64,000 bases of DNA from Winogradskyella aurantia (GTDB taxonomy: Bacteria > Bacteroidota > Bacteroidia > Flavobacteriales > Flavobacteriaceae), in contig NZ_NGJN01000004.1 of assembly GCF_002266855.1 (NCBI RefSeq), positions 186,001 to 250,000 on the forward strand, given 5' to 3'. Under the pieces are notes generated by a model. That model searched no databases. It was not told the origin of the DNA and was given only the letters and a program-made list of their open reading frames with translations. The position numbers were made by a program, and so were the translations under genes. Of this stretch, positions 43,270 through 54,542 are shown one piece after another. How positions within the stretch are numbered: the first letter of the stretch is position 1; each line of letters begins with the position of its first letter.

Positions 43270-43359
43270 CGTTGTTTCATTTATTACGTTACAAAGATAT
43301 AACCTTAATATTAGTTTTACAATAGTGCTAATGACATTTATCAACAGCTTATTAAAAGC

Positions 43360-43722
43360 CTAAACAGCCTTAATCAACAACTCAGCAGTAGCTGGATTTG
43401 TTGCCAATGGAATATTATGAACGTCACATAAACGCATTAACATAAGAATGTCAGGCTCATGGGGATGCCTATCAAGAGGATCTCTAAAAAACAATACCAT
43501 ATCACATTGTCCCTGCGCTACGCGAGCAGCAATTTGGGCATCTCCGCCCATAGGACCTGATAATAAAGCATGAACTTCAAAACCAGCTTTTTTTACTTTC
43601 TCACCAGTTGTACCTGTTGAAACGAGATTGATTTTTTTTTGATGTAATATGTCCCGGTGTTCATTTAAAAACTGAACCATTTCAGCCTTTTTTCCATCAT
43701 GGGCAATTAATGCAATTTCCAT
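43360..43722 (-). CDS. mgsA: Methylglyoxal synthase
   Basis: The 120-residue protein has AHDGKKAEMV near the N-terminus, STGTTGEK (phosphate binding), SGPMGGDAQIA and FFRDPLDRHPHEPD with the catalytic Asp. It converts dihydroxyacetone phosphate to methylglyoxal and phosphate, a bypass that releases phosphate when sugar phosphates accumulate. It is shorter than the E. coli enzyme (about 150 residues), lacking the N-terminal extension. Its ATG directly follows the stop of the sugar kinase gene, so they form one operon. Confidence 0.93.
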   Translation of the reverse strand: MEIALIAHDGKKAEMVQFLNEHRDILHQKKINLVSTGTTGEKVKKAGFEVHALLSGPMGGDAQIAARVAQGQCDMVLFFRDPLDRHPHEPDILMLMRLCDVHNIPLATNPATAELLIKAV

Positions 43723-44583
43723 TTACAAATTATTAACATGGTAATTCACTAAACCGTCTATAGGTCTTCTTACAAAATTACCAACTCTAAATCCATATTC
43801 TTCAGCTACTTCCATAATCTCCTCTTTTGAAAAATAAGCAATAGAACCTGCGAAGTGTACAGGACAATTTTTTAGTTCCTCCTTAAATTGCATAATCATA
43901 TTCTCGGTAAATAACCTAAAACCCTTTTTTATAAGTGTTTTAATATATTCAGAGTCCTTATTCAAAAACATAAATTCTGCAAAACTTGCTAAATAAGCAT
44001 TTGGATTACCCTGTTTGTAAAGATTATACTTTATGAAATCAGCTTCAAGATTATATTTATGCTCAAATGCCAACCGAATGGTTTGTGGCATTTTCTTAAA
44101 ATAATAATCTCTTATAAGTTGTTTACCATAATAATTACCACTCGCATCATCCATTAATGTATAGCCTAAGCTTATAACACGCTGTTCTAAGCTTTTACCA
44201 TTATAATAGCTGCAATTTGACCCTGTTCCCATTATACATACAACTCCAGCCTCATCTTTATGGTTTATGCAGGCCCTTGCAGCCGCCATGGTATCTTCCT
44301 GTACCTCTATATGAGCATTTAAAAATAGAAATTGAAGTACGTGGGTCAACATGGTTCTGGGCTTTTCTGTGCCACAACCAGCACCATAGAAAAAAATATG
44401 AGTTACTTCAGATTTGTAGCGCATCAACTCTTCACTACCACTTATTATTTTCTTAAGTTTTTTTTCGGTGAGAATCGCAGGATTTAAACCTTTTGTTCTA
44501 ATTTTTTCAGCAAGACGCTTTCCAGTATCATCTATTGCAATCCAGTCACATTTTGTGGAGCCACCATCAGTTATTAAAATCAT
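43723..44583 (-). CDS. BadF/BadG-type N-acetylglucosamine kinase-like protein
   Basis: A 286-residue ASKHA-fold kinase with LITDGGSTKCDW at the N-terminus, FYGAGCGTEK, and IMGTGSNCSYYNG, plus FAGSIAYFSKEE near the C-terminus. It is of the BadF/BadG/BcrA/BcrD superfamily, and related Bacteroidota proteins are annotated as N-acetylglucosamine kinases. The stop is immediately followed by the mgsA start codon. The substrate, probably an amino sugar, is inferred from the family. Confidence 0.82.
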   Translation of the reverse strand: MILITDGGSTKCDWIAIDDTGKRLAEKIRTKGLNPAILTEKKLKKIISGSEELMRYKSEVTHIFFYGAGCGTEKPRTMLTHVLQFLFLNAHIEVQEDTMAAARACINHKDEAGVVCIMGTGSNCSYYNGKSLEQRVISLGYTLMDDASGNYYGKQLIRDYYFKKMPQTIRLAFEHKYNLEADFIKYNLYKQGNPNAYLASFAEFMFLNKDSEYIKTLIKKGFRLFTENMIMQFKEELKNCPVHFAGSIAYFSKEEIMEVAEEYGFRVGNFVRRPIDGLVNYHVNNL

Positions 44584-44600
44584 GATTAAGTTTTAAACAA

Positions 44601-44632
44601 AAATTCCGTAAGACAATAATCCTACGGAATTT
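44601..44632 (-). terminator. Terminator after gapA
   Basis: AAATTCCGTA at 44601-44610 and TACGGAATTT at 44623-44632 form a perfect 10-bp stem with a 12-base loop between gapA and the kinase gene. The T tract on the minus strand is short, so termination may be partial. Confidence 0.65.
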
Positions 44633-44650
44633 CTAAAGTTATCTATAAGA

Positions 44651-45658
<1,008 letters not shown>

Positions 45659-45679
45659 CTAGTTTTAGTCTTATTAATT

Positions 45680-46666
45680 TTAAACTGTCATTATATCCGA
45701 AACCCTAATGAGCTCCATATTTATTTTTGATTTTCCCTTGACCGCTTGGTCGAAAGGTGTTAAATCAATTACATCATTCTTGAGTCCGACCATATAATTG
45801 CTTTTACCGGTTAATAGGCTTTCTACAGCTTTTACACCCATTCTACTAGCCAATACCCTATCAAAACAGGATGGCGAGCCACCTCTCTGCATATGGCCTA
45901 AAACTGATACTCTGACCTCGTATTCTGTCATATTTTCCTCAACATAATCCGCTAACTCAAATACGTTTTTTCCAATTTTATCACCTTCAGCAACAACGAC
46001 GACACTTGAAGATTTCCCAGAGGCCTTACTACGTCTTAAAGAGTCTAATAATCTTTCTAGACCTAAATCTTCTTCAGGTATTAAAATTTCCTCGGCACCT
46101 GCTCCTACTCCAACATTCAAAGCAATATGGCCAACATCACGTCCCATTACTTCAATAAAGAACAAGCGGTTATGAGAACTTGCGGTATCCCTAATCTTAT
46201 CAATCGCCTCTACTGCGGTATTAAGCGCAGTATCATATCCTAAAGTATGCGTTGTTCCGAAAATATCATTATCTATCGTTCCAGGTATTCCCATCACTGG
46301 AAAATCGAACTCTTGATTAAAAATCATGGCTCCTGTAAAGCTACCGTCACCTCCAATAACCACAAAAGCATCTATACCCGCTTTTGTTAAGGCTTCGTAA
46401 GCCTTTTTTCGACCTTCCTTAGTTCTAAATTCCTGTGAACGGGCAGACTTTAGTATAGTACCTCCTTTATTGATTATTCCTTTAACACTTCGTGCATCCA
46501 TTTGTTCAAAATCGCCTTCTATCAATCCTTGATAGCCTCTATACACGCCATAACATTCAATATTATGAAATGCACAAGTCCTTACCACTGACCTAATGCC
46601 CGCGTTCATTCCTGGAGCGTCTCCACCTGATGTGAAAACTGCTATTTTATTAATCTTGTGAAGCAT
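45680..46666 (-). CDS. pfkA: ATP-dependent 6-phosphofructokinase
   Basis: This 328-residue enzyme has GGDAPGMNAG at residues 14-23, GGDGS at 105-109 and the catalytic TIDND at 130-134 with Asp132. It phosphorylates fructose 6-phosphate. The Gly after GGD at the ATP site and the usual length fit the ATP-dependent bacterial form rather than the PPi form. It is first in the pfkA-gapA operon. Confidence 0.95.
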   Translation of the reverse strand: MLHKINKIAVFTSGGDAPGMNAGIRSVVRTCAFHNIECYGVYRGYQGLIEGDFEQMDARSVKGIINKGGTILKSARSQEFRTKEGRKKAYEALTKAGIDAFVVIGGDGSFTGAMIFNQEFDFPVMGIPGTIDNDIFGTTHTLGYDTALNTAVEAIDKIRDTASSHNRLFFIEVMGRDVGHIALNVGVGAGAEEILIPEEDLGLERLLDSLRRSKASGKSSSVVVVAEGDKIGKNVFELADYVEENMTEYEVRVSVLGHMQRGGSPSCFDRVLASRMGVKAVESLLTGKSNYMVGLKNDVIDLTPFDQAVKGKSKINMELIRVSDIMTV

Positions 46667-46800
46667 CTATTCATTTATTTTAGTAAAATTACTAAAGAAT
46701 CTGTTGAAAAACGTGCCTAAATTCATAAAATAGGGAGAGCGAAAACAATTCAAACGTTTTCGTTAATAACTATTTACATAAAACAATTTACAGGCAATAA

Positions 46801-49800
46801 TTATGACTTTATTTTGGCCGTGTTTTTCTTAAAGGTAATGTAATCCGGTAGGTTTTCATCAACCGAAGTTTGAACCTTTTCATCTTTAGCTATAGATTCC
46901 TTATCCTTTCTGTTCTTTCCAGAAAAAATGATTTGTATTAACTCTTTAAAAGTATCAAAATCTACACTGTAAGACAATCCTAACCCTTGGGTGTATCCGA
47001 TTTCTTCACCAAAATTTCGAATTACATTTTCTCTATTAAAGACCTTGGCTCTAAGTGTGCCGTCCTCATTTAACAACCAATCAATCTGAACATCACCCGT
47101 TATGGTGGTTTGTTGTGCACTACCAAACGGAACTCCAAACCTACCATTAACTAAAATTTTCTCATTGATTTTAGTTTGTACAGTTAATCCAAATCTACTA
47201 TCGGTTTGAATTTCTGGGGTATCTTGGCCTAACTCCAAGTCTAGACCAATATTGAGATTTTCGCTTTCGCTTCCCAATAGATTGTTAACAATTCCACTTA
47301 AACGCTCCGAGATTGTTCCTGTAAAATTGGGACCACCCGTGTAACCTGAAAATCCGCCTGTACCCAAAAGAGTGAGGGCTTGTAAATCCCTTTCGTCCTT
47401 AGAGGCTAATCTATAATCTAGCTCCGACTGTAATGTGGAGTTGACATTTGGAAACCGCAAATCAAAGTTAGGGTCTGGTTGCTCTAATTTGCCAGTAAGC
47501 TGAATGATAACTTCAACTGGGATTCTTTGACTTATAGGATTATCCAATAAAATTGAGGGATTTGCAGTTGTAGAATAGACTGCCTTTAAATTAATCTCCG
47601 CTCGCATAGGGTCTCCTTCCCAAACAATACTTCCTCCTTGCTCAACCGCAAACATCTTCTGTACAAATCCACCATACTTAAAGTTGTAAATTCCTTCAAA
47701 TACTGAGAAATCACCCCACATGTTAAAGGTGCCATTGGTATTAATTAAAAATACGAGGTTTCCTTCACCTTTGCCTTTTATTGTACTTCCCGCTTCTTTA
47801 TCTATAACTATTTCTATGGTGGCATTTTCATCAACGTCAAGATCAAAATTTAATTCTAATCCTTTAACCTCAATTTGTTCTGCAACTTCTCCCCTTAGGC
47901 GTGCCTCTTTTTCTTCGGGACTTAAAAATTGAATAAATGAATTATCTCCGAAACTTTCCGAATCGTTGAGGGGTATATTAAAAACAGTCCCTTTTGCAGT
48001 TCTTCCAACCACGTCAATAACCAATTGATCGGTTGGTCCTGAAATTGAAGCTTTTCCAGAAACAAAAGCGTCACCATAATAAAGGGATTCTTCAGTCTCC
48101 TCGGTATTTAAAACCAAAAGCCTATCTGTATTTAAATCTAATCCTAAGCGCCAATCAGAAAAATTATCATGCTCTATATAACCATTTAAATACCCTTGGG
48201 AAAAAAATTTAGAATCGGTCATTGCTACATTATTGAAGATAAATCGCTGACCTTCTAAAGTTACCTTAGAATCAAAATCAAATCCGTAATCAACATTCAG
48301 ATATGGAATGGACAACCCTGCCCTATCTAGAAATAACTCACCATCAATACTCGGTTTCCTTAAGCTTCCAGAAACCACAGCATCACCTGAGACTAACCCT
48401 CTAATATTGCTTATGACGCCCTCGCCTAAAGGGTTGAGCGGGGAAATTAGAAACTCCTCAAATTTTACATTAAGGTCTATTCTGGGGTCGTCTTTATCCA
48501 CATCAACAATTCCTTGTGCTTTAAAAGAGGTGAGGTTATCATTTAGCAGCTCAATATCAACCTTATAGTCTGTTAGGGAATTGTTGCCTATGATTTTTGC
48601 GCTAAGATCACCCATATCGAAATCGTTTACAAAAAACGTACTTATATTTAAATTGGATTTGGGCAAATAGATTCCTTCGTTTTGTTCAACATCAATGTAA
48701 CCGTCAACAACACCCTGTAAATCAAGACTATCGATGCGAGGTGTGATTTTTTGTAATTCCACCTCTCTAAAATTAACCTTAAAATTCTTGTTGTTTTTAT
48801 CTGCAATTTTTCCTGAAACTATAATCTCTTCATTACCCTGAGTTATCCTTATAGGATTGATTTCAAATGACTTAAAGGTTCTATCGAAACGAATTTTATT
48901 GAGTGTGTCCCTTTCTGAGTTTATAAACCAATCGAAGTCTTTAAATTTAAAATCAGATTTTCTAAAACCAATAACTGACTTATTTTCGCCATCTACCGTA
49001 TAGAATAAATTGAGGTCAAAATCATCTTTATTATTCTCTCCCCCCTTAAACCTTGACTTTATTAAAAGCGTATCGCGCTTGGTTACATTCACCAATCTAA
49101 ATTGCGATGCATTGTAGGCTCCAGTGCTTAAACTATCGATTTCGATGTAAGTATTATAAATTGGGTTTCTGCTATCTACTGTTAAATTTAAGTTATGGAC
49201 GAAATAATCTTGAAACTTAATCTCTGGGGAATTAAAATTCAATTCAAAACCGTCCTGACCTGTTTCTATACTTCCTTCTATAAACGTATTTTTACTTAAG
49301 TATAAATCCTTGAAAAATACAGCAGCAATTTTGGAATATATATTGAATCTAAAATTAAGATATTGCTCTTTGCTAAGTTCGTTAGGTACGTAATTGGTAT
49401 AGATACTGCCTATGGCATTTTCAATTAATTTAGGGATATCCCTTATTCTGAAATCACCAGAAACCTTACCTTCGATGATATCAGGCGAATTAATCGTTAT
49501 GGTTCTATTTTTCCCCTCAAACGAGGATACAATTTCAAAATCCTCAAAACCGTATAGTTCATCTTGATTTTGATAGGTTGTATTCTTTACACTGATTGTA
49601 CCCTTTGCGTTTTCGTAACTTGAACCCTCGGCCGTCATATTTACAAAGCCTCTAAACTCAGATATAGTATCTCTTTGGACAAAGTTTAAGGTCTTTAAAT
49701 TTGCATAGCCGACGTTGGCTTTAAAATCAAATGATTTAATATCTTTAGAAAAATCAGCAAGTCCATTGAAATCCAATTGTAAATTAGGATCATCTGCCAT

Positions 49801-51258
49801 TAAAATACCATTGAAAACCTTGTTCCCTAAAATCCCTGAAACTATTATATTCGAATATTTGTAATCGTTATACTCTAAATTAAAAACCTCTCCCTTAATT
49901 TCCGTCTTAAGGTTGTCTATGGTAAATCCCTTACCATCAACATCAAGATTCAAAGAGGTATTCTTCACCAATGGGTCATTAATTAGTTCACCGATTGCAA
50001 ACTCGTCTAAAATTATATTTCCCACATAGTTGGCATTGTCAATGTTGTCTATATCGGTGAGCATTAAATTAGATTTAACAAAGCCAATATCCGTATCAAT
50101 AGCTATATCAGCCATTATTTTTTTTGCGGTAATATTTGAGCTACCATTAATTTTGAAGTTTCCCACTTTGGAAAGAACAGTTGGAATAGACTTACCCAAT
50201 ATCCCAGGCAGAAGCGCTATTAAATCATAATAGTTTGATGCTAAGTTTTGAAACTGTCCATCCAATGCAAAACTATCCTCATCCTGATTGAAAAGGCCTT
50301 TGAATGTAATTTCACCTATGATTCTAGTATTGCGTGTAGTACTTACATTAAGGTTGGATGCTTTTAAATTATTCAAGGTACCTGACAAATCCACATTTAA
50401 TGTCGCTAGTTGATTCGTGCCAAATTCGTCAAAGAAAACGTTGAGTTCCGTTAAAGATACTTTCGAGTCGTTAAAGCTTGCTTCAACAAGGACCTTGTCC
50501 GTAAAGTCCTTAAGGTCTTCTCTTGCGTATTTAAATGTTAAGTTTCCCTTAAGTTCAGTTTTTTCGGTTTTAATATTAAGATTGCCAAAGGTCATATGGT
50601 CCAATGTGTATTCGAAGTTTGCCATTAGGTTCTGAACCTTCACACCTCTACTATCAGTAAAACTGAAATTATTTATTCTCGACGTAACTTCTGGGCCGTT
50701 TATTAAAAAGTTGGTTGTATTGGCATTTAAACCGGTAAACTCAAACACCTTAGGATTTTCTAGGTTTTCATCTGACAATTTAAAGGTGCCATCTTCAATT
50801 GTGATATCACTTGAAGAAAACAGAAAATTACTAGGGCCAACCCTTGGGTTGTCATCATCAAACTTTGCAATAAAAACATCCAAGTTAGTGTCTTCTTCGC
50901 CTTGGTAAGTTTTTAGGTTAAAGAGCAAACCCTGAATATCAATATCACCAAAATTTAATTTACTGTCAATAAGGTTTTTAAAACTAATGATAGATGTGTT
51001 CAGCTCAATTACACTAATTAAGGTGTCTTTTTTGTAATCCTTAATTAAAATTTCCTTTAGTTCAACATCACCATTAAGCTGAAGACCAACCTTGCCAATA
51101 TTAATGTTAGTCTTAAATTCTTCATTTAGCCGTTTCGTAGCATATTGACCAAGTTTAGTCTGCACGGCAGGTATACCCAAGATAAGGAAGGTAATGATAA
51201 ATAGCAGTAATATTATACCTGCTATTTGAGTTATTATTTTTACTGCCTTTTTGATCAA
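46801..51258 (-). CDS. TamB/AsmA-like inner-membrane to outer-membrane bridge protein
   Basis: This 1485-residue protein has one N-terminal membrane helix (about 5-28) and a long repetitive beta-rich body of the AsmA/TamB type, and ends in a TamB (DUF490) domain at about 1020-1450 with LLGTGGFSGYTGGPNF and GLTVQTKINEKILVNGRFGVPFG-like strands. It probably spans the periplasm and moves phospholipid or helps outer-membrane protein assembly. No tamA-like gene is adjacent. The only plausible start is TTG at 51258. The gene diverges from tsaD. Confidence 0.88.
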   Translation of the reverse strand: MIKKAVKIITQIAGIILLLFIITFLILGIPAVQTKLGQYATKRLNEEFKTNINIGKVGLQLNGDVELKEILIKDYKKDTLISVIELNTSIISFKNLIDSKLNFGDIDIQGLLFNLKTYQGEEDTNLDVFIAKFDDDNPRVGPSNFLFSSSDITIEDGTFKLSDENLENPKVFEFTGLNANTTNFLINGPEVTSRINNFSFTDSRGVKVQNLMANFEYTLDHMTFGNLNIKTEKTELKGNLTFKYAREDLKDFTDKVLVEASFNDSKVSLTELNVFFDEFGTNQLATLNVDLSGTLNNLKASNLNVSTTRNTRIIGEITFKGLFNQDEDSFALDGQFQNLASNYYDLIALLPGILGKSIPTVLSKVGNFKINGSSNITAKKIMADIAIDTDIGFVKSNLMLTDIDNIDNANYVGNIILDEFAIGELINDPLVKNTSLNLDVDGKGFTIDNLKTEIKGEVFNLEYNDYKYSNIIVSGILGNKVFNGILMADDPNLQLDFNGLADFSKDIKSFDFKANVGYANLKTLNFVQRDTISEFRGFVNMTAEGSSYENAKGTISVKNTTYQNQDELYGFEDFEIVSSFEGKNRTITINSPDIIEGKVSGDFRIRDIPKLIENAIGSIYTNYVPNELSKEQYLNFRFNIYSKIAAVFFKDLYLSKNTFIEGSIETGQDGFELNFNSPEIKFQDYFVHNLNLTVDSRNPIYNTYIEIDSLSTGAYNASQFRLVNVTKRDTLLIKSRFKGGENNKDDFDLNLFYTVDGENKSVIGFRKSDFKFKDFDWFINSERDTLNKIRFDRTFKSFEINPIRITQGNEEIIVSGKIADKNNKNFKVNFREVELQKITPRIDSLDLQGVVDGYIDVEQNEGIYLPKSNLNISTFFVNDFDMGDLSAKIIGNNSLTDYKVDIELLNDNLTSFKAQGIVDVDKDDPRIDLNVKFEEFLISPLNPLGEGVISNIRGLVSGDAVVSGSLRKPSIDGELFLDRAGLSIPYLNVDYGFDFDSKVTLEGQRFIFNNVAMTDSKFFSQGYLNGYIEHDNFSDWRLGLDLNTDRLLVLNTEETEESLYYGDAFVSGKASISGPTDQLVIDVVGRTAKGTVFNIPLNDSESFGDNSFIQFLSPEEKEARLRGEVAEQIEVKGLELNFDLDVDENATIEIVIDKEAGSTIKGKGEGNLVFLINTNGTFNMWGDFSVFEGIYNFKYGGFVQKMFAVEQGGSIVWEGDPMRAEINLKAVYSTTANPSILLDNPISQRIPVEVIIQLTGKLEQPDPNFDLRFPNVNSTLQSELDYRLASKDERDLQALTLLGTGGFSGYTGGPNFTGTISERLSGIVNNLLGSESENLNIGLDLELGQDTPEIQTDSRFGLTVQTKINEKILVNGRFGVPFGSAQQTTITGDVQIDWLLNEDGTLRAKVFNRENVIRNFGEEIGYTQGLGLSYSVDFDTFKELIQIIFSGKNRKDKESIAKDEKVQTSVDENLPDYITFKKNTAKIKS

Positions 51259-51371
51259 GAAACCCCCTTTTAAATGAATAAAATCTCACTACCTTTGACT
51301 TTTATACGCTACAAAGTGCTCTATAAGACTTTAGTACTCAAATTTAACAATTATTGTGCCTAAATTCGATT

Positions 51372-52394
51372 ATGGGAAGGGAAAATATTTTTATTCTTGG
51401 AATTGAGTCATCCTGCGACGACACCTCAGCCGCTGTATTATGTAACGACACCATTTTAAGCAATATAGTGGCCAATCAAAAAATCCATTCAGACTATGGA
51501 GGTGTTGTGCCAGAATTGGCCTCTAGAGCTCACCAGCAGAACATCGTACCTGTAGTTGATCAAGCTTTAAAAAAAGCCAGGATAACCAAAGAGCAATTAA
51601 GTGCCATAGCTTTTACCCGTGGACCTGGGCTTATGGGCTCGCTTTTGGTCGGAACCTCATTCGCTAAATCCTTGGCTTATGGTCTTAATATTCCCCTAAT
51701 CGACGTTAACCACATGCAAGCCCATATCTTAGCTCACTTTATCGATGAGGACAATTACAAAAAACCGTCCTTTCCGTTTTTAGCATTGACCATTTCTGGT
51801 GGCCACACTCAGATTGTTAAAGTGAAGGATTTTTTTGACATGGAAGTCATAGGAGAGACTATTGATGATGCCGTTGGGGAAGCTTTTGATAAGAGTGGAA
51901 AGATTTTAGGCCTGGGCTATCCAGCAGGTCCACAAATTGACAAACTTGCACAGTTAGGTAACCCAAAAGCATACCGCTTCACTAAACCCAAGGTTAAGGA
52001 TTTAAACTTTAGTTTTTCAGGACTTAAAACGGCTATATTATATTTTGTGCAAGATGAAACCAAAGCCAATCCAAATTTTGTGAAAGAAAATCTTAATGAC
52101 ATCTGCGCTTCTATTCAATATACCATCATTGGAATCTTAATGGACAAACTCAAGATTGCCGTTAAACAAACAGGTATTAATCACATTGCCATTGGAGGTG
52201 GTGTTTCTGCTAATTCCGGTATAAGAAAGGCCCTAAAAAATGCAGAACATAAATTTGGCTGGTCGACATTTATCCCAAAATTTGAATATACCACTGATAA
52301 TGCCGCTATGATAGCTATTGTTGGCTATTTGAAATATTTAAATCAGGACTTTTCTGATTTTGATGTCATGGCCACTGCCCGTTTAAAAATTTAA
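51372..52394 (+). CDS. tsaD: tRNA threonylcarbamoyladenosine synthase subunit TsaD
   Basis: From ATG 51372 the protein has 340 residues. It carries the ASKHA motif ILGIESSCDDTSAA, the metal ligands His114 and His118 in NHMQAH, and GGGVSANSGIR near residue 275. With TsaB and TsaE it transfers threonylcarbamoyl to A37 of ANN-reading tRNAs. A TTG 18 bp upstream was not chosen. It diverges from the TamB gene, an arrangement I recall as common in Flavobacteriia. Confidence 0.94.
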   Translation: MGRENIFILGIESSCDDTSAAVLCNDTILSNIVANQKIHSDYGGVVPELASRAHQQNIVPVVDQALKKARITKEQLSAIAFTRGPGLMGSLLVGTSFAKSLAYGLNIPLIDVNHMQAHILAHFIDEDNYKKPSFPFLALTISGGHTQIVKVKDFFDMEVIGETIDDAVGEAFDKSGKILGLGYPAGPQIDKLAQLGNPKAYRFTKPKVKDLNFSFSGLKTAILYFVQDETKANPNFVKENLNDICASIQYTIIGILMDKLKIAVKQTGINHIAIGGGVSANSGIRKALKNAEHKFGWSTFIPKFEYTTDNAAMIAIVGYLKYLNQDFSDFDVMATARLKI

Positions 52395-52491
52395 ATTGTT
52401 AAAACATCTGTTAATAAGGTTAAGTCAGTATTGTCTATTTCATATTAAATTTTAAGTTGTTTTGTGAAAAGCTAACGTGCAAGTTCATACC

Positions 52492-53118
52492 ATGAAATTA
52501 TTTTCCTTTGCAATATTTCTAATATCTTTTTTAAGTTTTTCTCAAAACGATATCGATACAGAATTGGATTCTATTAATACAATTCAAGATTACAAAGAAT
52601 ATGTGGATTCAGGGAAAAACATCGACGGAAAACTGGTCACATTTAATAAGGAAAAACATAAAACGACTCTAGCCAATGACTTATTTAAACTGTCCAAAGG
52701 TGGAAAAAAAGTAGTTGAATCGAACTACAAAACCGTTTACTATAAGATTATTGATAAAAGTGGCGTAGTACATAATAGAGTAAGTTGCATCTTTTTTGAT
52801 GGCTCTAAGATGCCGTTAGAAAACATAAATGCTCAAAGAGCCCTAATTATAAAGAAATACAAGGAAGGTTTTAACTTTAAAACCTTGGCGAAATACTATT
52901 CAATGGATTTAAATGCGCAAAAGGGTGGTGACCTAGGATGGTTTCCTAATGGAGTGATGCATCCAGAATTTGAGCAGTCTATTAAAGCACATAACGTGGA
53001 TGATATTTTTACTCTCGATATTCCTGAAAAAGGTTGGTATTATGTAATCCTTAAAACACACAAACCACAGACCATTGAAGAATTAACGGTTTTAAAATTT
53101 TCTAAGTCCAAGACATAG
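52492..53118 (+). CDS. Parvulin-type peptidyl-prolyl isomerase, exported
   Basis: From ATG 52492 the protein has 208 residues with a signal peptide (FSFAIFLISFLSFSQ) and a parvulin domain at about 85-195: the block KGGDLGWFPNGVMHPEFEQ and the final GWYYVILKTHK. It would assist folding in the periplasm. The stop TAG shares a base with the GTG start of rsmE (TAGTG), so the genes are coupled. A GTG 15 bp upstream is less likely. Confidence 0.83.
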   Translation: MKLFSFAIFLISFLSFSQNDIDTELDSINTIQDYKEYVDSGKNIDGKLVTFNKEKHKTTLANDLFKLSKGGKKVVESNYKTVYYKIIDKSGVVHNRVSCIFFDGSKMPLENINAQRALIIKKYKEGFNFKTLAKYYSMDLNAQKGGDLGWFPNGVMHPEFEQSIKAHNVDDIFTLDIPEKGWYYVILKTHKPQTIEELTVLKFSKSKT

Positions 53119-53822
53119 TGCAATTATTCTACAGTCCAAACATATCAGATAATGAAACCCAATTTAGTTTCGATAAAGATGAAAGTAGGCATATTTCTAA
53201 GGTTTTAAGAAAAAAGATTGGAGACATAATATACCTCACCAACGGAAAAGGCTTTTTATTCAAGGGAGAACTTACATCTGCAAGTTTAAAGCAATGTACA
53301 GTATCCATAATATCCCAAGAATATCAAGCGCCTAGAGATTTCAAACTTCATTTGGCTGTGGCACCAACAAAGATGAACGATAGGTTTGAATGGTTCTTGG
53401 AAAAGGCAACAGAAATAGGGATTGAAGAAATTACTCCCATCTTATGTGACCACAGTGAGCGAAAAGAAATTAAACACGCCAGGTTTGAAAAGATCATCCA
53501 ATCGGCGATGAAACAGTCTCTAAATTATCACTTGCCGAAGCTTAATGCCACAATGGCTTTTAACGATTTTATAACCGCTGAATATTCAGGACAAAAGTTT
53601 ATTGCGCATTGCGAGGATAGTGATAAGAAGTCCTTAAAGTCGCAATTAAAACCACAAGAAAATGTCCTCATTCTCATTGGACCAGAAGGAGACTTTTCTG
53701 TTAAAGAAATTGAAAGTGCGTTGCGGCATAATTTTATTCCAGTAACTTTGGGTGAAAACAGATTGAGAACAGAAACAGCAGCCATTGCAGCTTGTCACTC
53801 TGTAGCTTTTCTTAACGAATAA
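53118..53822 (+). CDS. rsmE: 16S rRNA (uracil1498-N3)-methyltransferase
   Basis: This 234-residue SPOUT methyltransferase starts with MQLFY, the normal RsmE N-terminus, encoded from GTG at 53118. Motifs are APTKMNDRFEWFLEKATEIG, ERKEIKHARFEKI, IGPEGDFSVKE and GENRLRTETAA. It methylates U1498 of 16S rRNA. The GTG start overlaps the stop of the upstream parvulin gene. The next gene begins one base after the stop. Confidence 0.93.
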   Translation: MQLFYSPNISDNETQFSFDKDESRHISKVLRKKIGDIIYLTNGKGFLFKGELTSASLKQCTVSIISQEYQAPRDFKLHLAVAPTKMNDRFEWFLEKATEIGIEEITPILCDHSERKEIKHARFEKIIQSAMKQSLNYHLPKLNATMAFNDFITAEYSGQKFIAHCEDSDKKSLKSQLKPQENVLILIGPEGDFSVKEIESALRHNFIPVTLGENRLRTETAAIAACHSVAFLNE

Positions 53823-53823
53823 T

Positions 53824-54465
53824 ATGAAGAGATACCTTATTGTCTTATCTTTGATTTGCTCTTGTGTTACAATAGCCCAAGATGTGGCCGTGCTGAAATA
53901 TAAAGGTGGCGGCGATTGGTACTCTAACCCTACCGCTCTACCAAATTTGGTAAGATACTGTAATGATAATATCAATACCAATATTAATGAAGCGATAGCT
54001 ACTGTTGAAGTAGGAAGTATGGATATCTTTCAGTATCCATTTTTGCACATGACGGGACATGGAAATGTGTTTTTCAGTGAAGATGATTCTAAAAACTTGA
54101 GAAACTATTTGCTGTCTGGTGGTTTTTTACATATTGATGACAATTATGGTATGCAACCCTATATTACGAAAGAGCTTAAAAAAGTGTTCCCAAACAAGGA
54201 ATTGATAGAGATCCCAAGAACACACCCAATTTTCAATATAGCTTACGATTTCCCCAATGGTTTGCCAAAAATCCACGAACATGATGGCAAGGCACCACAG
54301 GCATTCGGGATTTTCCAAGATGGAAGACTTCTTCTACTTTTTACCTTTGAATCTGATCTAGGAGACGGATGGGAAGACCAAGAAGTTCATAACGATCCTG
54401 AAGAAGTGCGTGCAAAGGCTTTAAAAATGGGCGCAAATATTATGAAGTACGTTTTTGTAAATTAA
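53824..54465 (+). CDS. DUF4159 exported protein
   Basis: A 213-residue protein with a signal peptide (LIVLSLICSCVTIAQ) and the DUF4159 signature LSGGFLHIDDNYGM near residue 98, together with YPFLHMTGHGNVFFS and the C-terminal GDGWEDQEVHNDPEE. The fold resembles a glutamine-amidotransferase-like domain without known catalytic residues. It is encoded one base behind rsmE. Function unknown. Confidence 0.87.
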   Translation: MKRYLIVLSLICSCVTIAQDVAVLKYKGGGDWYSNPTALPNLVRYCNDNINTNINEAIATVEVGSMDIFQYPFLHMTGHGNVFFSEDDSKNLRNYLLSGGFLHIDDNYGMQPYITKELKKVFPNKELIEIPRTHPIFNIAYDFPNGLPKIHEHDGKAPQAFGIFQDGRLLLLFTFESDLGDGWEDQEVHNDPEEVRAKALKMGANIMKYVFVN

Positions 54466-54542
54466 TATTTAGTTGATTTTAGATTATGGTCATATTATAT
54501 TGATATTTATTTTCCCTTAAACCTGAAGATTTTCTTCTAATA

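Noticed and set aside
53646..53981. 111-codon minus-strand frame opposite rsmE and the DUF4159 gene
   Set aside because: It lies entirely over two well-supported genes and has no recognisable protein features.
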